From CAYOWK01 sp964407665 (GTDB taxonomy: Bacteria; Pseudomonadota; Alphaproteobacteria; Caulobacterales; Hyphomonadaceae): a DNA stretch of 16,615 bases. A program made the position numbers and the translations under genes. Below, piece after piece: positions 1-8,167 of this stretch. The notes under the pieces were generated by a model that was not told the origin of the DNA, ran no database searches, and saw nothing but the letters and a program-made list of their open reading frames with translations. The stretch covers positions 1 through 16,615 of the forward strand of contig CAYOWK010000070.1 in NCBI GenBank assembly GCA_964407665.1. The letters are read 5' to 3'. Within the stretch, counting starts at the first letter, position 1, and each line of letters starts with the position of its first letter.

Positions 1-543
1 GCCGGCGACGAGAAGCTCTCCAACAACAAGGAACTCGCCGACCTCGCCCTTGCCCTCGGCACGCAGCTGGGCTCACGCTTCAAGGTGGAAGACCTCCGCT
101 ACGAGCGCGTCATCATCATGACCGACGCCGACGTCGACGGCGCCCACATCGCGGCCCTGCTCATCACCTTCTTCTACCGCCAGTGCCCCGGCCTGATCGA
201 GAGCGGCCGCCTCTTCCTCGCCCAGCCGCCGCTCTACCGCATCACGCATGGCGCCAAGACGGTCTACGGCCGCGACGACGCCCACAAGGACGAGATCCTC
301 GCCACCACGTTCAAGGGCAAGAAGCCCGAGATCGGCCGCTTCAAGGGCCTGGGCGAGATGATGCCGGCCCAGCTCAAGGACACAACCATGAACCCCGAGA
401 CCCGCACCCTCGCGCGCGTCTCGCTCCCCGGCGGAGTTTCGAGCGTCGAAGCCCTCGTGGAAACCCTGATGGGCAAGAAAGCCGAACTCCGCTTCCGCTT
501 CATCCAGGACAACGCCAGCTTCGTCGAAGAGCTGGACGTTTAG
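1..543 (+). CDS. parE: DNA topoisomerase IV subunit B, C-terminal part (5' end outside window)
   Basis: ParE is the ATPase/TOPRIM subunit of topoisomerase IV, which decatenates daughter chromosomes together with ParC. Reading frame 1 is open from the first base to the TAG at 541-543, so about 180 C-terminal residues are present. The TOPRIM metal-binding DxDxD run (MTDADVDGAHI, 118-150) is visible. It is followed by the LAQPPLYRI segment and the KGLGEMMPAQLKDTTMNP block near 343-395. MMPAQL after KGLGE, and the short tail ending FVEELDV, fit ParE better than GyrB, which usually has MNPEQLW and a longer tail. The N-terminal GHKL ATPase domain lies upstream of the window. No obvious terminator follows. 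GyrB is the only realistic alternative. Confidence 0.93.
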   Translation, partial: AGDEKLSNNKELADLALALGTQLGSRFKVEDLRYERVIIMTDADVDGAHIAALLITFFYRQCPGLIESGRLFLAQPPLYRITHGAKTVYGRDDAHKDEILATTFKGKKPEIGRFKGLGEMMPAQLKDTTMNPETRTLARVSLPGGVSSVEALVETLMGKKAELRFRFIQDNASFVEELDV

Positions 544-659
544 GGCGGCCTCCCGGCCAGCCTGAGTCGCTCCCCGCGCCCTGGGCGGCCTAGCGGTCAC
601 AAAACGGTGACACTGCTTACCTAAAGGGAGGCTGGTTCAGCCTTTCATGGTTCAGTCGC

Positions 660-1631
660 GTGGCGAAACGTCTTCCCCGAATGGAGACGATCGAGGCTTT
701 CCTCGAAGCGGCCCGCGCGCCGAGCTTTCGCGTCGCTGCGGAGCGTTGCGCCCTCAGTCCCGCAGCTTTCTCCCGCCGCATACAGGCATTCGCGCGCTTT
801 GCCGACAATGAGGTTTTCGAGCGCGGGCCGAGCGGAATGCGCCTGACCGAGACCGGCCAGCGCATGCTGGCCAGTCTGGAGCCGGGCTATCTCGCGATGC
901 GCGAGGCCGCGGCGGATATGGTCGCACCGCGAGGCGGAGGCGCGGTCACCATTTCCCTGTCCCACTCTCTCGCGGTCGGTTGGCTGATCCCGCGCCTGCC
1001 GGATTTCAGCGCCCGCTACCCGGGTGTCGAGCTTCGCTTCGTCACCGACCGCACACCGGCCTCGCTAAGACGCGGCGAGGCCGATGTTGCGATCTGCACC
1101 AGCGACGCCGACGTGTCCGGACTCGACTCTGCGCCAATCCTCGACATCACGGTCTGTCCCGTCGCCAGCCCGCCGGTCGCAAAGCGGATGGCGGAGACAG
1201 GCGCGGGGCTGGACGCAATCGGCGTCCTCAGCATGCGCCAGCACCCGGATTTCTGGTCATGGTGGTCGCGCGAAGCCGGCCACTCCGTTGGAGCCCTCCG
1301 CACTGTCGCGACCTTCGACACCCAGCATGCGATGTTCGAGGCCGCAGCTGCGGGGGCAGGGATCGCGGCCGGGATAGACACGACGGTCGTCCCCCACCTT
1401 GAGTCCGGTCGCTTGGTCACGCTCGGCCTGCCGGCGATAAGATACCCTGGCGCCTACTGTCTGCTTTCATCCACGCGCGGCGGGTCTCCAAGGGTCCAGA
1501 TACTGCGGTCCTGGCTGCGTGAGCAGGCGACCGGGCGCAGGCTGGACTGGTCGCTCTACACGCGAACCAACTTGCTGCCCGATCAGGCCGGACGTTCCAG
1601 AGCTGCGACCACAAGATCCGCAAGGCGGTAA
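660..1631 (+). CDS. LysR-family transcriptional regulator (GcvA/AmpR-like)
   Basis: A predicted 323-residue DNA-binding regulator of LysR type. The first ~65 residues form the winged helix-turn-helix (METIEAFLEAARAPSFRVAA, then the SPAAFSRRI recognition helix and LTETG wing end). The rest is a periplasmic-binding-protein-like effector domain. The order resembles GcvA/AmpR-like members. The start is uncertain: GTG at 660 gives the usual few residues before the HTH and ATG at 681 is an in-frame alternative. The only strong ribosome-site-like purine run (623-631) is too far from either. The last 49 nt (1583-1631) overlap the convergent nuclease gene, and the Arg/Ala-rich C-terminal tail past about residue 300 looks non-globular. 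The position next to the nuclease/TonB-receptor pair makes that pair a candidate target; the effector is unknown. Confidence 0.88.
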   Translation: MAKRLPRMETIEAFLEAARAPSFRVAAERCALSPAAFSRRIQAFARFADNEVFERGPSGMRLTETGQRMLASLEPGYLAMREAAADMVAPRGGGAVTISLSHSLAVGWLIPRLPDFSARYPGVELRFVTDRTPASLRRGEADVAICTSDADVSGLDSAPILDITVCPVASPPVAKRMAETGAGLDAIGVLSMRQHPDFWSWWSREAGHSVGALRTVATFDTQHAMFEAAAAGAGIAAGIDTTVVPHLESGRLVTLGLPAIRYPGAYCLLSSTRGGSPRVQILRSWLREQATGRRLDWSLYTRTNLLPDQAGRSRAATTRSARR

Positions 1632-2521
1632 CCCGCCAACGTCAATCTTTCCTCCGATACCCGCTTCACCTCGCTCCAGTAGGCGTCGGGAACTGCTGAG
1701 GCCTGCCCGGTCAAGCGACCCGTCGCCGGGCGCCTGCCATAAGCGAGAGACACGGCGAGCGGATAGGTCTCCATCCACACCCAACGACCGACGTCGTCAG
1801 GCTGCGCCGGTTCGGCGGCCCCTGCCAGGCTCGAGCGCGGGTGCCTCGTCATCAGTTCCGACGCACGCTGGTCCACCTCGGCGACCAGACCGGATCGATG
1901 GACAGCATCGTCCCAGAGCCAGTGCAGGCTTACGGCCTCGCCCGAAAGGGGGTCCTTGACGAACTGCCGTCCGCCGGCCCCGTCGCCCTGCGGATAGTCC
2001 GGCGAGAACAGCTCGGCTGAATGCAGGGGCTGGTGCAGGTCAGCCGCCGCATGCAGGACCCAGCACAGGGCCTTGGCGCGCTCGGCATCATCCGACCTGC
2101 TCGACCGCAGCACGCGCAGGTTGAGAGCCAGGGCCTCGATTCCAGCGCCGAAGATCGGCTCATCAGTCGCGCGGGCGCCTGTCGCGCCGTCGCTGCGAAC
2201 AGGTCGGGCGGATATATGCCAGGAGGGCTGGTCCTGCGGGGTTCGCCGGATGTCATCCGGCCAGCGCGCGCACTCCAGGAACATCCGTCGCGCCCGTTCG
2301 CGACCAGTCGCCCGGTCGACGGCGACTTCGAACGGTCCGCGATCCGGATGTGCGTCGAGCATCGCTCCGATCCGGTCAAGCAAATCCGGCTGGCGCAGCT
2401 CAATCTCGTTCCAGGCAATGGCGGCGGACACCATGTGCGCTGGCCGCGTCCACGCTGAAGCGGGAGCCACAGCCAGCACAACCCCGGACGTTGCCAAAAG
2501 GGCCACTGCCATCCAGCGCAT
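1583..2521 (-). CDS. S1/P1-type zinc-dependent nuclease, secreted
   Basis: A predicted 312-residue exported nuclease of the S1/P1 family, which cleaves single-stranded DNA/RNA and 3'-nucleotides using three zinc ions. The signal peptide (residues 1-23, ending ASA) would leave Trp24 as the mature N-terminus, as P1 requires. All zinc ligands can be matched: W24, H29, Asp in the RWPDD motif (89/90), H102 (PSWH), H157, D161, H167 (in the HAAADLHQPLH motif), H200 and D204 (LHWLWD). Spacing H157-D161-H167 equals P1 H116-D120-H126. The ATG at 2521 overlaps the TGA of the upstream receptor gene (TGATG), so translation is probably coupled and the two form an operon. The open frame continues upstream to 2974, but only this start gives a signal peptide. 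The 3' end overlaps the lysR-type gene by 49 nt. Confidence 0.92.
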   Translation of the reverse strand: MRWMAVALLATSGVVLAVAPASAWTRPAHMVSAAIAWNEIELRQPDLLDRIGAMLDAHPDRGPFEVAVDRATGRERARRMFLECARWPDDIRRTPQDQPSWHISARPVRSDGATGARATDEPIFGAGIEALALNLRVLRSSRSDDAERAKALCWVLHAAADLHQPLHSAELFSPDYPQGDGAGGRQFVKDPLSGEAVSLHWLWDDAVHRSGLVAEVDQRASELMTRHPRSSLAGAAEPAQPDDVGRWVWMETYPLAVSLAYGRRPATGRLTGQASAVPDAYWSEVKRVSEERLTLAGYRLADLVVAALERPA

Positions 2522-4794
2522 CAGAACTCTCCCGCAAAACGCAGGAAGTACTCCCGTCCGTTGAAGCCAAGCGGATCCGCCTCGCTGTAGGGCCGGCCCG
2601 TGCTGTCGCCGACCTGCCGCGTCGGATACTCGTCCGCCGCGTTCAGCACGCCCAGCGTCACACTCCACGTTTGTGCAATCTGCAGCCGCGCCGACAGGTC
2701 TATCGACGTTGAGCCGGCCAGCGTCTGGACGCCCACTGCGCTGGGGATTCGGTAGGACCCATAGTCGGCGACATCGGCCGCCAGCTGGACGGGCCCGTGC
2801 GCATAGACAAGGTTCAGCGTCGTCTTGTTCCGTGGCTGCGCGTCGGTGAGAATTCCGATCGAGGCCGCCCCAAGCAATGCAATCTGCGGCAGCACAGGGT
2901 TGGTCCGCAGGCCGTCCAGATCCGTGTCGAATGAGCCGTAGGCGGCCGTCAGCCCAAGCCGCCCGCCGCCCCACACCGGCGTGTCCCAGTGTAAAACGGC
3001 CTCCAGCCCCTCGCTCGTCGTATCGGCAGCATTCGTGAAGAAGCGAGCGACAGCCGCATTGGTGATGCCGTTCTGCTGCAGGATCCGGGTCACTGTCGCG
3101 CCCTGGATGTTCTCGCTCAGCGATATCCGGTCCTCGATCTCGATCCGGTAGGCGTCGATGCTCAGGCTGAGGCCCCGCACTGGCGTCAGCACCACTCCGC
3201 CCGAAACACTGGTTGAGGTCTCAGGCCGAAGGGGACTGGCGCCCAGCGCCACCGATACGGGATCACTGACAGCAAAATTGCCGACATTGGCCAGCTGGCC
3301 GGTGGGCAGAAGCTGGCTGGTGACCGTCGAGAAGAACTGTTGCTGGAGCGATGGAGCGCGGATGCCTGTGCTGGCGGAAGCGCGGACTGCGGCGAAGCTT
3401 AAGGGCTTCCAGAACGCCGATGCCTTCCCGGTCGTCTGCTCCCCGAAATCGCTGTAGTCTTCGTACCGGGCGGCAATCCCAAGATCGAGCCCGTCAAGCG
3501 GGCTGAACTCGCCATCGATGAAGGCGCTGAAGGCCGAACGGTCAACATCCACCGGCGAAGGCGGATTGAAGCCCGGAAAGCCCTGCGCGCCCGCCAGCGC
3601 ATATGAGGCGGCGTCTCCGGACACCATCTCGTAGAATTCTGTCCGGTGCTCGATTCCAGCCGCCAGATTTGCCCCGGATAGCAGTGCGAAGGGTCGCGAA
3701 GCTGTGAGATTGACGAGGTTCTGGCCATACCGCGCGCCGCCGCCGTAGAAGCGCGTCGGGCTGCTTGCGCCCAGCGATGTATTGACTGTGTTCGAGACGT
3801 TGTAGTCGCCGTCGCTGTAGCCAAACGTATCGCTAAGCTCCCACGACCAGCCAGCGGCCTCGCCGCGCAGGCCGCCGCTAGCGCCAATATCCAGAAGGTC
3901 AAGATTCACTACCGGCAGGAAGCCCAAAGGGTAGACTGTCGGCGCCACAGTCGGCGCCCGGAACAACGGCGAGGACTCTGCATCTCGCTGCGATACCGTG
4001 ACGAACCCGAATGTACTGACCCCGCCGCCGAGCGCGGCCTCGGCGTTCAGTGCAATCTGGCTGTCCGTGATCTGCGGGTCGCCGAGCGTTGACGTCACAC
4101 GGCCAAAGCGGGGATCGATCTCCGCAGCGTTGGTGTCGCCCCGGTCCTTGACCTCGCCGCTGACTGTCAGAAATCCACCGTCGCCAAGCGCCAGTCCCTT
4201 GCGTCCGGCAACGATGGTTGTCCGCCCATCGCCACGCTCCGACTCTCCGTACTGGATGGAGGTCATCCCGCCGGCGCTATCATCGCGCAGCACGATGTTG
4301 ATCACGCCCGCGATGGCATCCGATCCGTACTGCGCCGCAGCGCCGTCCCGAAGCACCTCGATCCGTTCGACGGCAGATACCGGTATTGTGTTATAGTCGA
4401 CCGGGACCGAACCCCGACCGACAGTGTTGTTGAAGTTGATTATCGCAGAGGCGTGACGGCGGCGACCGTTCACCAGGATCAGGACTTGATCGGGAGAGAG
4501 CCCGCGAAGCGTGGCTGGTCGAGCGCCGGCCGAAGACGGACCGGAGTTCGCGCGCGGAAAATTGAACGAGGGCGACAGGGCCTGCAGAATTTTGGACAGG
4601 TCCGTATATCCAGCCCGTGCAAGGTCGTCCCCCGAAAACACGTCGATGGCGGAAGCGCTTTCACTCGCAAGGCGAGGCTCGCCCCGCGACCCCACGACGA
4701 CGATGCGCTCGCCCTCTGTGGGCGCCGTCTGTGCTGCGGCCGCCGACGACAGCACCGCAAGCCCAGCCGCTCCAAAGACCGCTATTCGTTTCAC
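2521..4794 (-). CDS. TonB-dependent outer-membrane receptor
   Basis: A predicted 757-residue TonB-dependent receptor that would import a ligand across the outer membrane using TonB/ExbBD energy. A short signal peptide ends near AAAAQ. A TonB-box-like segment (ERIVVVGSR) follows, then the plug domain with the LRGLSPDQVLILVNGRRRH block and the highly conserved IERIEVLRDGAAAQYGSDAI-like segment (here VERIEVLRDGAAAQYGSDAI). A beta-barrel ends in aromatic F (FLRFAGEF), as outer-membrane assembly requires. Start choice: GTG at 4794 has GGGGAG with 8-nt spacing. The GTG at 4803, three codons earlier, would sit directly on that site. The stop TGA overlaps the nuclease ATG by one base. The ligand cannot be read from sequence, but coupling to a nuclease suggests nucleic-acid breakdown products. 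Confidence 0.93.
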   Translation of the reverse strand: MKRIAVFGAAGLAVLSSAAAAQTAPTEGERIVVVGSRGEPRLASESASAIDVFSGDDLARAGYTDLSKILQALSPSFNFPRANSGPSSAGARPATLRGLSPDQVLILVNGRRRHASAIINFNNTVGRGSVPVDYNTIPVSAVERIEVLRDGAAAQYGSDAIAGVINIVLRDDSAGGMTSIQYGESERGDGRTTIVAGRKGLALGDGGFLTVSGEVKDRGDTNAAEIDPRFGRVTSTLGDPQITDSQIALNAEAALGGGVSTFGFVTVSQRDAESSPLFRAPTVAPTVYPLGFLPVVNLDLLDIGASGGLRGEAAGWSWELSDTFGYSDGDYNVSNTVNTSLGASSPTRFYGGGARYGQNLVNLTASRPFALLSGANLAAGIEHRTEFYEMVSGDAASYALAGAQGFPGFNPPSPVDVDRSAFSAFIDGEFSPLDGLDLGIAARYEDYSDFGEQTTGKASAFWKPLSFAAVRASASTGIRAPSLQQQFFSTVTSQLLPTGQLANVGNFAVSDPVSVALGASPLRPETSTSVSGGVVLTPVRGLSLSIDAYRIEIEDRISLSENIQGATVTRILQQNGITNAAVARFFTNAADTTSEGLEAVLHWDTPVWGGGRLGLTAAYGSFDTDLDGLRTNPVLPQIALLGAASIGILTDAQPRNKTTLNLVYAHGPVQLAADVADYGSYRIPSAVGVQTLAGSTSIDLSARLQIAQTWSVTLGVLNAADEYPTRQVGDSTGRPYSEADPLGFNGREYFLRFAGEF

Positions 4795-4802
4795 TGTTGT
4801 CA

Positions 4803-4808
4803 CTCCCC
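4803..4808 (-). promoter_or_regulatory. Ribosome binding site deciding the TonB-receptor start
   Basis: Minus-strand GGGGAG lies 8 nt upstream of GTG 4794 and directly abuts GTG 4803. Normal spacing therefore favours the downstream GTG as the true initiation codon. Confidence 0.55.
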
Positions 4809-5000
4809 GCTTTCCGCAGGGCGCTTATCGGCAGGAGTGTCGGGTAGGTCGAACGCAAAGCCCGCAACCGGACTTGCACGGCTTGCAACTTGCCCGACGG
4901 CGCGGCGATCGATTCTTCCCCTCCCAGACGCTTCCCGTTTGACCACACCGGCAAGCTGTGCAGAGTCCGTCCCTCGAACCGGCGATACGGGGACTGGATC

Positions 5001-6497
5001 ATGCGCGTACGGGCACGCCTCAGGGCGGGGTTTCTTGTCGTGTCGGTAGCGGCGCTACTCGGCGCGTGCGCGACGACGGAGGCCGCAAAGCCGGAGACGG
5101 CTGACAAGCCAGCCACAGCGACCTTCGCCGCCACGCGCACCGTCTACAACAAGAACCCCTACCCCTCGACCTACAAGCCGCTGCCCGCGCAGGACATGCT
5201 GATCCGGGGCGCAACCGTCTATGACGGCAAGGGCGGCGTCATTGATGCTGGCGCCGTGCTGGTGCAGGGCGGCAAGATCACGGCGGTCGGCGCCGAAGCC
5301 GCGATGACCCTGCCCGCAGGCATCCGCACCATCGACGCCGCGGGAAAGTTCGTCACGCCTGGCATCATCGACATCCACTCCCACCTCGGCGTCTATCCCT
5401 CGCCGGGCCTTGAATCCCTCCAGGACGGCAACGAGATCTCCAACGCCGTCACCGCCGAAGTCTGGGCCGAGCACAGCCTCTGGCCGCAGGATCCCGGCTT
5501 CAGCCGCGCCCTCGCCGGCGGCGTCACGACCCTGCAGCTGCTGCCCGGCTCGGCCAACCTGTTCGGCGGCCGCGGCGTGACCATCAAGAACGTGCCGGGC
5601 CGCACCGCGCAGGACATGAAGTTCCCGGACGCGCCCTACACCCTGAAGATGGCCTGCGGCGAAAACCCCAAGCGGGTCTACGGCTACGGCAAGGGCACAC
5701 CCGGCGGCGCGCCCTATTCGCGCATGGGCAATGTCGCCGGCTACCGCAAGGCCTGGCAGTCCGCCGTCGAATACAAGCGCAAGTGGGACAAGTACGAGGC
5801 CGACTTCGCGAAGTGGGAGTCCGGCGACAGGGAGAAGGACGCCCCCTCGGCGCCCGACCGCAACATCCAGATGGACACGCTGAGAGGCGTGCTCGAAGGC
5901 GAGATCCTGGTCCAGCACCACTGCTACCGCGCCGATGAAATGGCGCAGGTGATCGATCTGTCGAAGGAGTTCGGCTACAAGGTCTCCGCCTTCCACCACG
6001 GCGTCGAGGCCTACAAGATCGCCGACCTGCTGGCCGAAAACGGCATCTGCGCGGCGCTCTGGGCCGACTGGTGGGGCTTCAAGCAGGAATCCTACGACGG
6101 CGTCCGCGAGAACCTTCCCATCGTCGCCAGCGCCGGCCCCGACGCCTGCGCCATCACCCATTCGGACGACGCCTACGGCATCCAGCGCCTGAACCAGGAA
6201 ACCGCCAAGGCCCTCGCGGACGGGAACAAGGCCGGCCTCAACATCTCGAAGGAACAGGCCTGGACGTGGCTCTCGCGCAACCCGGCGAAGGCGCTCGGCA
6301 TCCTCGACAAGACCGGCACGCTCGAGCCCGGCAAGGGCGCGGATCTCGTCATCTGGAGCGGCGACCCCTTCTCCACCTACACCAAGGCCGACCAGGTCTT
6401 CATCGACGGCGCCCTGATGTACTCACGCCTCGATCCGCGCGTGCAGCCTGTCACCGATTTCGAACTCGGCCAGCCCGGCAAGGGAGACCGCAAATGA
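5001..6497 (+). CDS. Metal-dependent amidohydrolase lipoprotein (imidazolonepropionase-like)
   Basis: A predicted 498-residue lipoprotein of the amidohydrolase superfamily (COG1228-like), which hydrolyses amide or peptide-like bonds with a metal-centred TIM barrel. Start ATG 5001 is chosen because it gives a type II signal with lipobox LGAC (Cys23) and has GGGG 8 nt upstream; the frame itself opens earlier at 4890. Metal-site candidates are intact: H126-x-H128 in IDIHSHLG, H306/H307 in VQHHCYRAD, H332/H333 in AFHHGVEAYK and D389 in ITHSDD. The KGADLVIWSGDP motif near the C-terminus is typical of the superfamily's small beta domain. The stop overlaps the next gene's start (ATGA at 6494-6497), giving a two-gene operon. 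The substrate is unknown; exported relatives are often dipeptidases. Confidence 0.88.
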   Translation: MRVRARLRAGFLVVSVAALLGACATTEAAKPETADKPATATFAATRTVYNKNPYPSTYKPLPAQDMLIRGATVYDGKGGVIDAGAVLVQGGKITAVGAEAAMTLPAGIRTIDAAGKFVTPGIIDIHSHLGVYPSPGLESLQDGNEISNAVTAEVWAEHSLWPQDPGFSRALAGGVTTLQLLPGSANLFGGRGVTIKNVPGRTAQDMKFPDAPYTLKMACGENPKRVYGYGKGTPGGAPYSRMGNVAGYRKAWQSAVEYKRKWDKYEADFAKWESGDREKDAPSAPDRNIQMDTLRGVLEGEILVQHHCYRADEMAQVIDLSKEFGYKVSAFHHGVEAYKIADLLAENGICAALWADWWGFKQESYDGVRENLPIVASAGPDACAITHSDDAYGIQRLNQETAKALADGNKAGLNISKEQAWTWLSRNPAKALGILDKTGTLEPGKGADLVIWSGDPFSTYTKADQVFIDGALMYSRLDPRVQPVTDFELGQPGKGDRK

Positions 6498-7771
6498 GAA
6501 CCCTCCTTCTCTCCTGCGCAGCCCTCGCCGCCATCCTCGGCGCGGCGCCGCTCGCCGCCGCCCAGACCGTCGCCATCACCGGCGGCAAGGTCGTCACCAA
6601 CACCGGCCAGGGCATCCTCGAATCCGGCACGGTCGTCATCGCCAATGGTCGCGTCGTCTCGGTGGGAACCGGCGCCGCCCCATCCGGCGCGACCGTCGTC
6701 GACGCCACCGGCAAGTGGGTCACCCCCGGCCTGTTCGCGGCCTTCTCGCAGATCGGCCTCGCCGAAATTTCCGGTGAGGACGACGCCAACGACATCAACC
6801 AGAGCCGCAGCGACTTCCAGATCTCCACCCGCATCGCCGACAGCTACAACCCGGCTGACACCGGCGTCGCCATCACCCGCATAGAGGGGATCACGCGCAT
6901 GGCCCTCGCCGGCCGCGCCAGCGACGGCCTGTTCGGCGGCTATGGCGGGCTCGTCGACACGTCCGGCTCGCTGACGACCCTGCCCACGCGCGAAGCCTTC
7001 GTCGTCGCCGACCTTGGCGACCGGGGCGCATCCCTCGCCGGCGGATCGCGCGCAGCCATGTGGGCCTGGCTCGAAGCCGCCATCGCCGATGCGAAAGCAT
7101 ATCCGGGCCGCTACGCCGATGGGGGCGAAGGCGACGTGCTCTCGCGCCGCGAAGCCGCCGCCCTGGCGCCGGTCGTCGCCGGCCGCATCCCCGTGATGGT
7201 CAACGCCCACCGCGCCTCAGACCTTCTGGCGATCATCGCGCTCAAGGCGCGCCAGCCCGCCATGAAGTTCATTATTGTCGGCGCTGCCGAAGGCTGGATG
7301 GTCGCTGATCAGCTCGCCGCCGCCAGGATCCCGGTCATCGTCAATCCGCAGGGCAACCTGCCGGATTCGTTCGAGATGCTCGGCGCCACCATGCAAAACG
7401 CCGGACGCCTCGCCGCCGCCGGCGTGCAGGTCGCCATCGGCGATCCGGGCGAGTCCACCCAGAATGCGCGCCTCATCCCGCAGCTCGCCGGCAACGCCGT
7501 CGCCAACGGCATGCCCTGGCAGGCGGCCTTCGAGGCGATCTCCTCCACGCCCGCAAAGATGTACGGCCGCACGGACCTCGGCGTGCTGTCGCCGGGCGCC
7601 ACCGCCGACGTTGTGATCTGGGATGGCGATCCGCTTGAACTGATGTCCAGCCCGGACGCGGTCTGGATCGCCGGTCAGCCGCAGCCCATGACATCGCGCC
7701 AGACCGAACTGCGCGACCGCTATCTCACCCCGCCGGACGCCGTCCCGCACGCCTACCGGCGGGAGCCGTAG
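6494..7771 (+). CDS. Amidohydrolase-fold exported protein lacking the HxH metal motif
   Basis: A predicted 425-residue protein with an Ala-rich signal peptide (cleavage near AAAQT) and the same fold markers as its upstream neighbour: an N-terminal TGGKVV strand, ATGKWVTPGL, and C-terminal GATADVVIWDGDPLE. The metal-binding D-x-H-x-H that normally follows PGLI is replaced by A82-A83-F84-S85-Q86. H239 in the NAHRASD motif is kept. The usual second barrel histidine position reads GAAEGW, and the distal Asp region reads IGDPGE (D317). It may be a catalytically altered or structural partner of the intact upstream enzyme, since ATGA overlap implies coupled, near-equimolar synthesis. It may also belong to a known divergent subfamily with another metal arrangement. 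Sequence alone cannot tell these apart. Confidence 0.85.
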   Translation: MRTLLLSCAALAAILGAAPLAAAQTVAITGGKVVTNTGQGILESGTVVIANGRVVSVGTGAAPSGATVVDATGKWVTPGLFAAFSQIGLAEISGEDDANDINQSRSDFQISTRIADSYNPADTGVAITRIEGITRMALAGRASDGLFGGYGGLVDTSGSLTTLPTREAFVVADLGDRGASLAGGSRAAMWAWLEAAIADAKAYPGRYADGGEGDVLSRREAAALAPVVAGRIPVMVNAHRASDLLAIIALKARQPAMKFIIVGAAEGWMVADQLAAARIPVIVNPQGNLPDSFEMLGATMQNAGRLAAAGVQVAIGDPGESTQNARLIPQLAGNAVANGMPWQAAFEAISSTPAKMYGRTDLGVLSPGATADVVIWDGDPLELMSSPDAVWIAGQPQPMTSRQTELRDRYLTPPDAVPHAYRREP

Positions 7772-7867
7772 GCCTGCCGGGGGACTGGCGCGCTGAAGGG
7801 AGCCTGCCCAGCACCCGGCATCGGTCGCTCCATCCTCGTTTCCCGGGGGCGGCGGCAGCGAAAAAGT

Positions 7868-7913
7868 GCGGAGGTGTGTGGGCGTCCGGCGCATGTCTCT
7901 CGCAGCCCTCCGC
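7868..7913. repeat. Inverted repeat, 7-bp arms
   Basis: GCGGAGG (7868-7874) pairs perfectly with CCTCCGC (7907-7913) across a 32-nt loop. Flanking A-rich and T-rich bases (7861-7865 and 7917-7919) allow slight extension. Possibly an intergenic palindromic element; no second copy is in the window. Confidence 0.4.
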
Positions 7914-7960
7914 CCCTTTCGGGAACGAACACGCCATTGTCCGGTTCCACATACATCCGT

Positions 7961-8025
7961 CACTCCGGGGTAAGCCGCCCTTCGAGACGCCGCCTGTCGG
8001 CGGCTCCTCAGGGTAAACTGGAGTG
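7961..8025. repeat. Intergenic palindromic element with CTTCGAGAC/CTCCTCAGG signature
   Basis: The outer arms CACTCC (7961-7966) and GGAGTG (8020-8025) enclose a perfect 6-bp hairpin, GCCGCC-TGTC-GGCGGC (7989-8004). It is flanked by CTTCGAGAC and TCCTCAGGG. This flank pattern resembles dispersed palindromes that are common between genes in alphaproteobacteria (recalled, not searched). It may act as an mRNA 3'-end structure for the amidohydrolase operon. Confidence 0.55.
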
Positions 8026-8068
8026 GCGCATCCTCGTAATTCCTTTTTTTCAGGGCGATAACTCTCGC

Positions 8069-8117
8069 GGCCGTCATCCCGCACAAGCCCGAAGGGCGCA
8101 GATGCGGGATGACGGCC
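8069..8117. repeat. Perfect 15-bp palindrome, GTCATCCCG type
   Basis: GGCCGTCATCCCGCA (8069-8083) is the exact reverse complement of TGCGGGATGACGGCC (8103-8117). The 19-nt loop contains a small GCCC-GAA-GGGC hairpin. GTCATCCCG-ended palindromes are typical dispersed intergenic repeats in Caulobacterales and relatives (recalled, not searched). Confidence 0.75.
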
Positions 8118-8135
8118 ACCGGCGCCCGCCACCGG

Positions 8136-8167
8136 ATCCCGGATCGCGACTGCGTCGCGTCCGGGAT
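8136..8167. repeat. Second GTCATCCCG-type palindrome
   Basis: ATCCCGGATCGCGAC (8136-8150) pairs with GTCGCGTCCGGGAT (8154-8167) with a single bulged T, around a 3-nt loop. It shares the GGGATGAC terminus with the preceding palindrome. The two may form one composite element bounded by GTCATCCCG (8072-8080) and CGGGATGAC (8162-8170). Confidence 0.7.

Noticed and set aside
2522..2974. N-terminal extension of the nuclease frame
   Set aside because: The added ~150 residues lie antisense inside the receptor's barrel-coding region and would bury the signal peptide. The ATG at 2521 gives a perfect signal peptide and Trp1.
4890..5000. Upstream start for the first amidohydrolase
   Set aside because: It would place 37 polar residues before a clear lipoprotein signal. 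ATG 5001 has a GGGG site and a proper lipobox.
4804..5000. Divergent promoters between receptor and amidohydrolase genes
   Set aside because: TTGACC at 4939-4944 resembles a -35 box, but no acceptable -10 sits 16-18 nt downstream, so no promoter is called.
5055..6161. 368-codon minus-strand open frame inside the amidohydrolase gene
   Set aside because: Asp/Gly/Val-rich shadow translation, antisense to a gene with intact catalytic motifs.
7961..8050. Rho-independent terminator for the amidohydrolase operon
   Set aside because: The palindrome and the T-run at 8044-8050 are separated by about 18 nt, too far for an intrinsic terminator.
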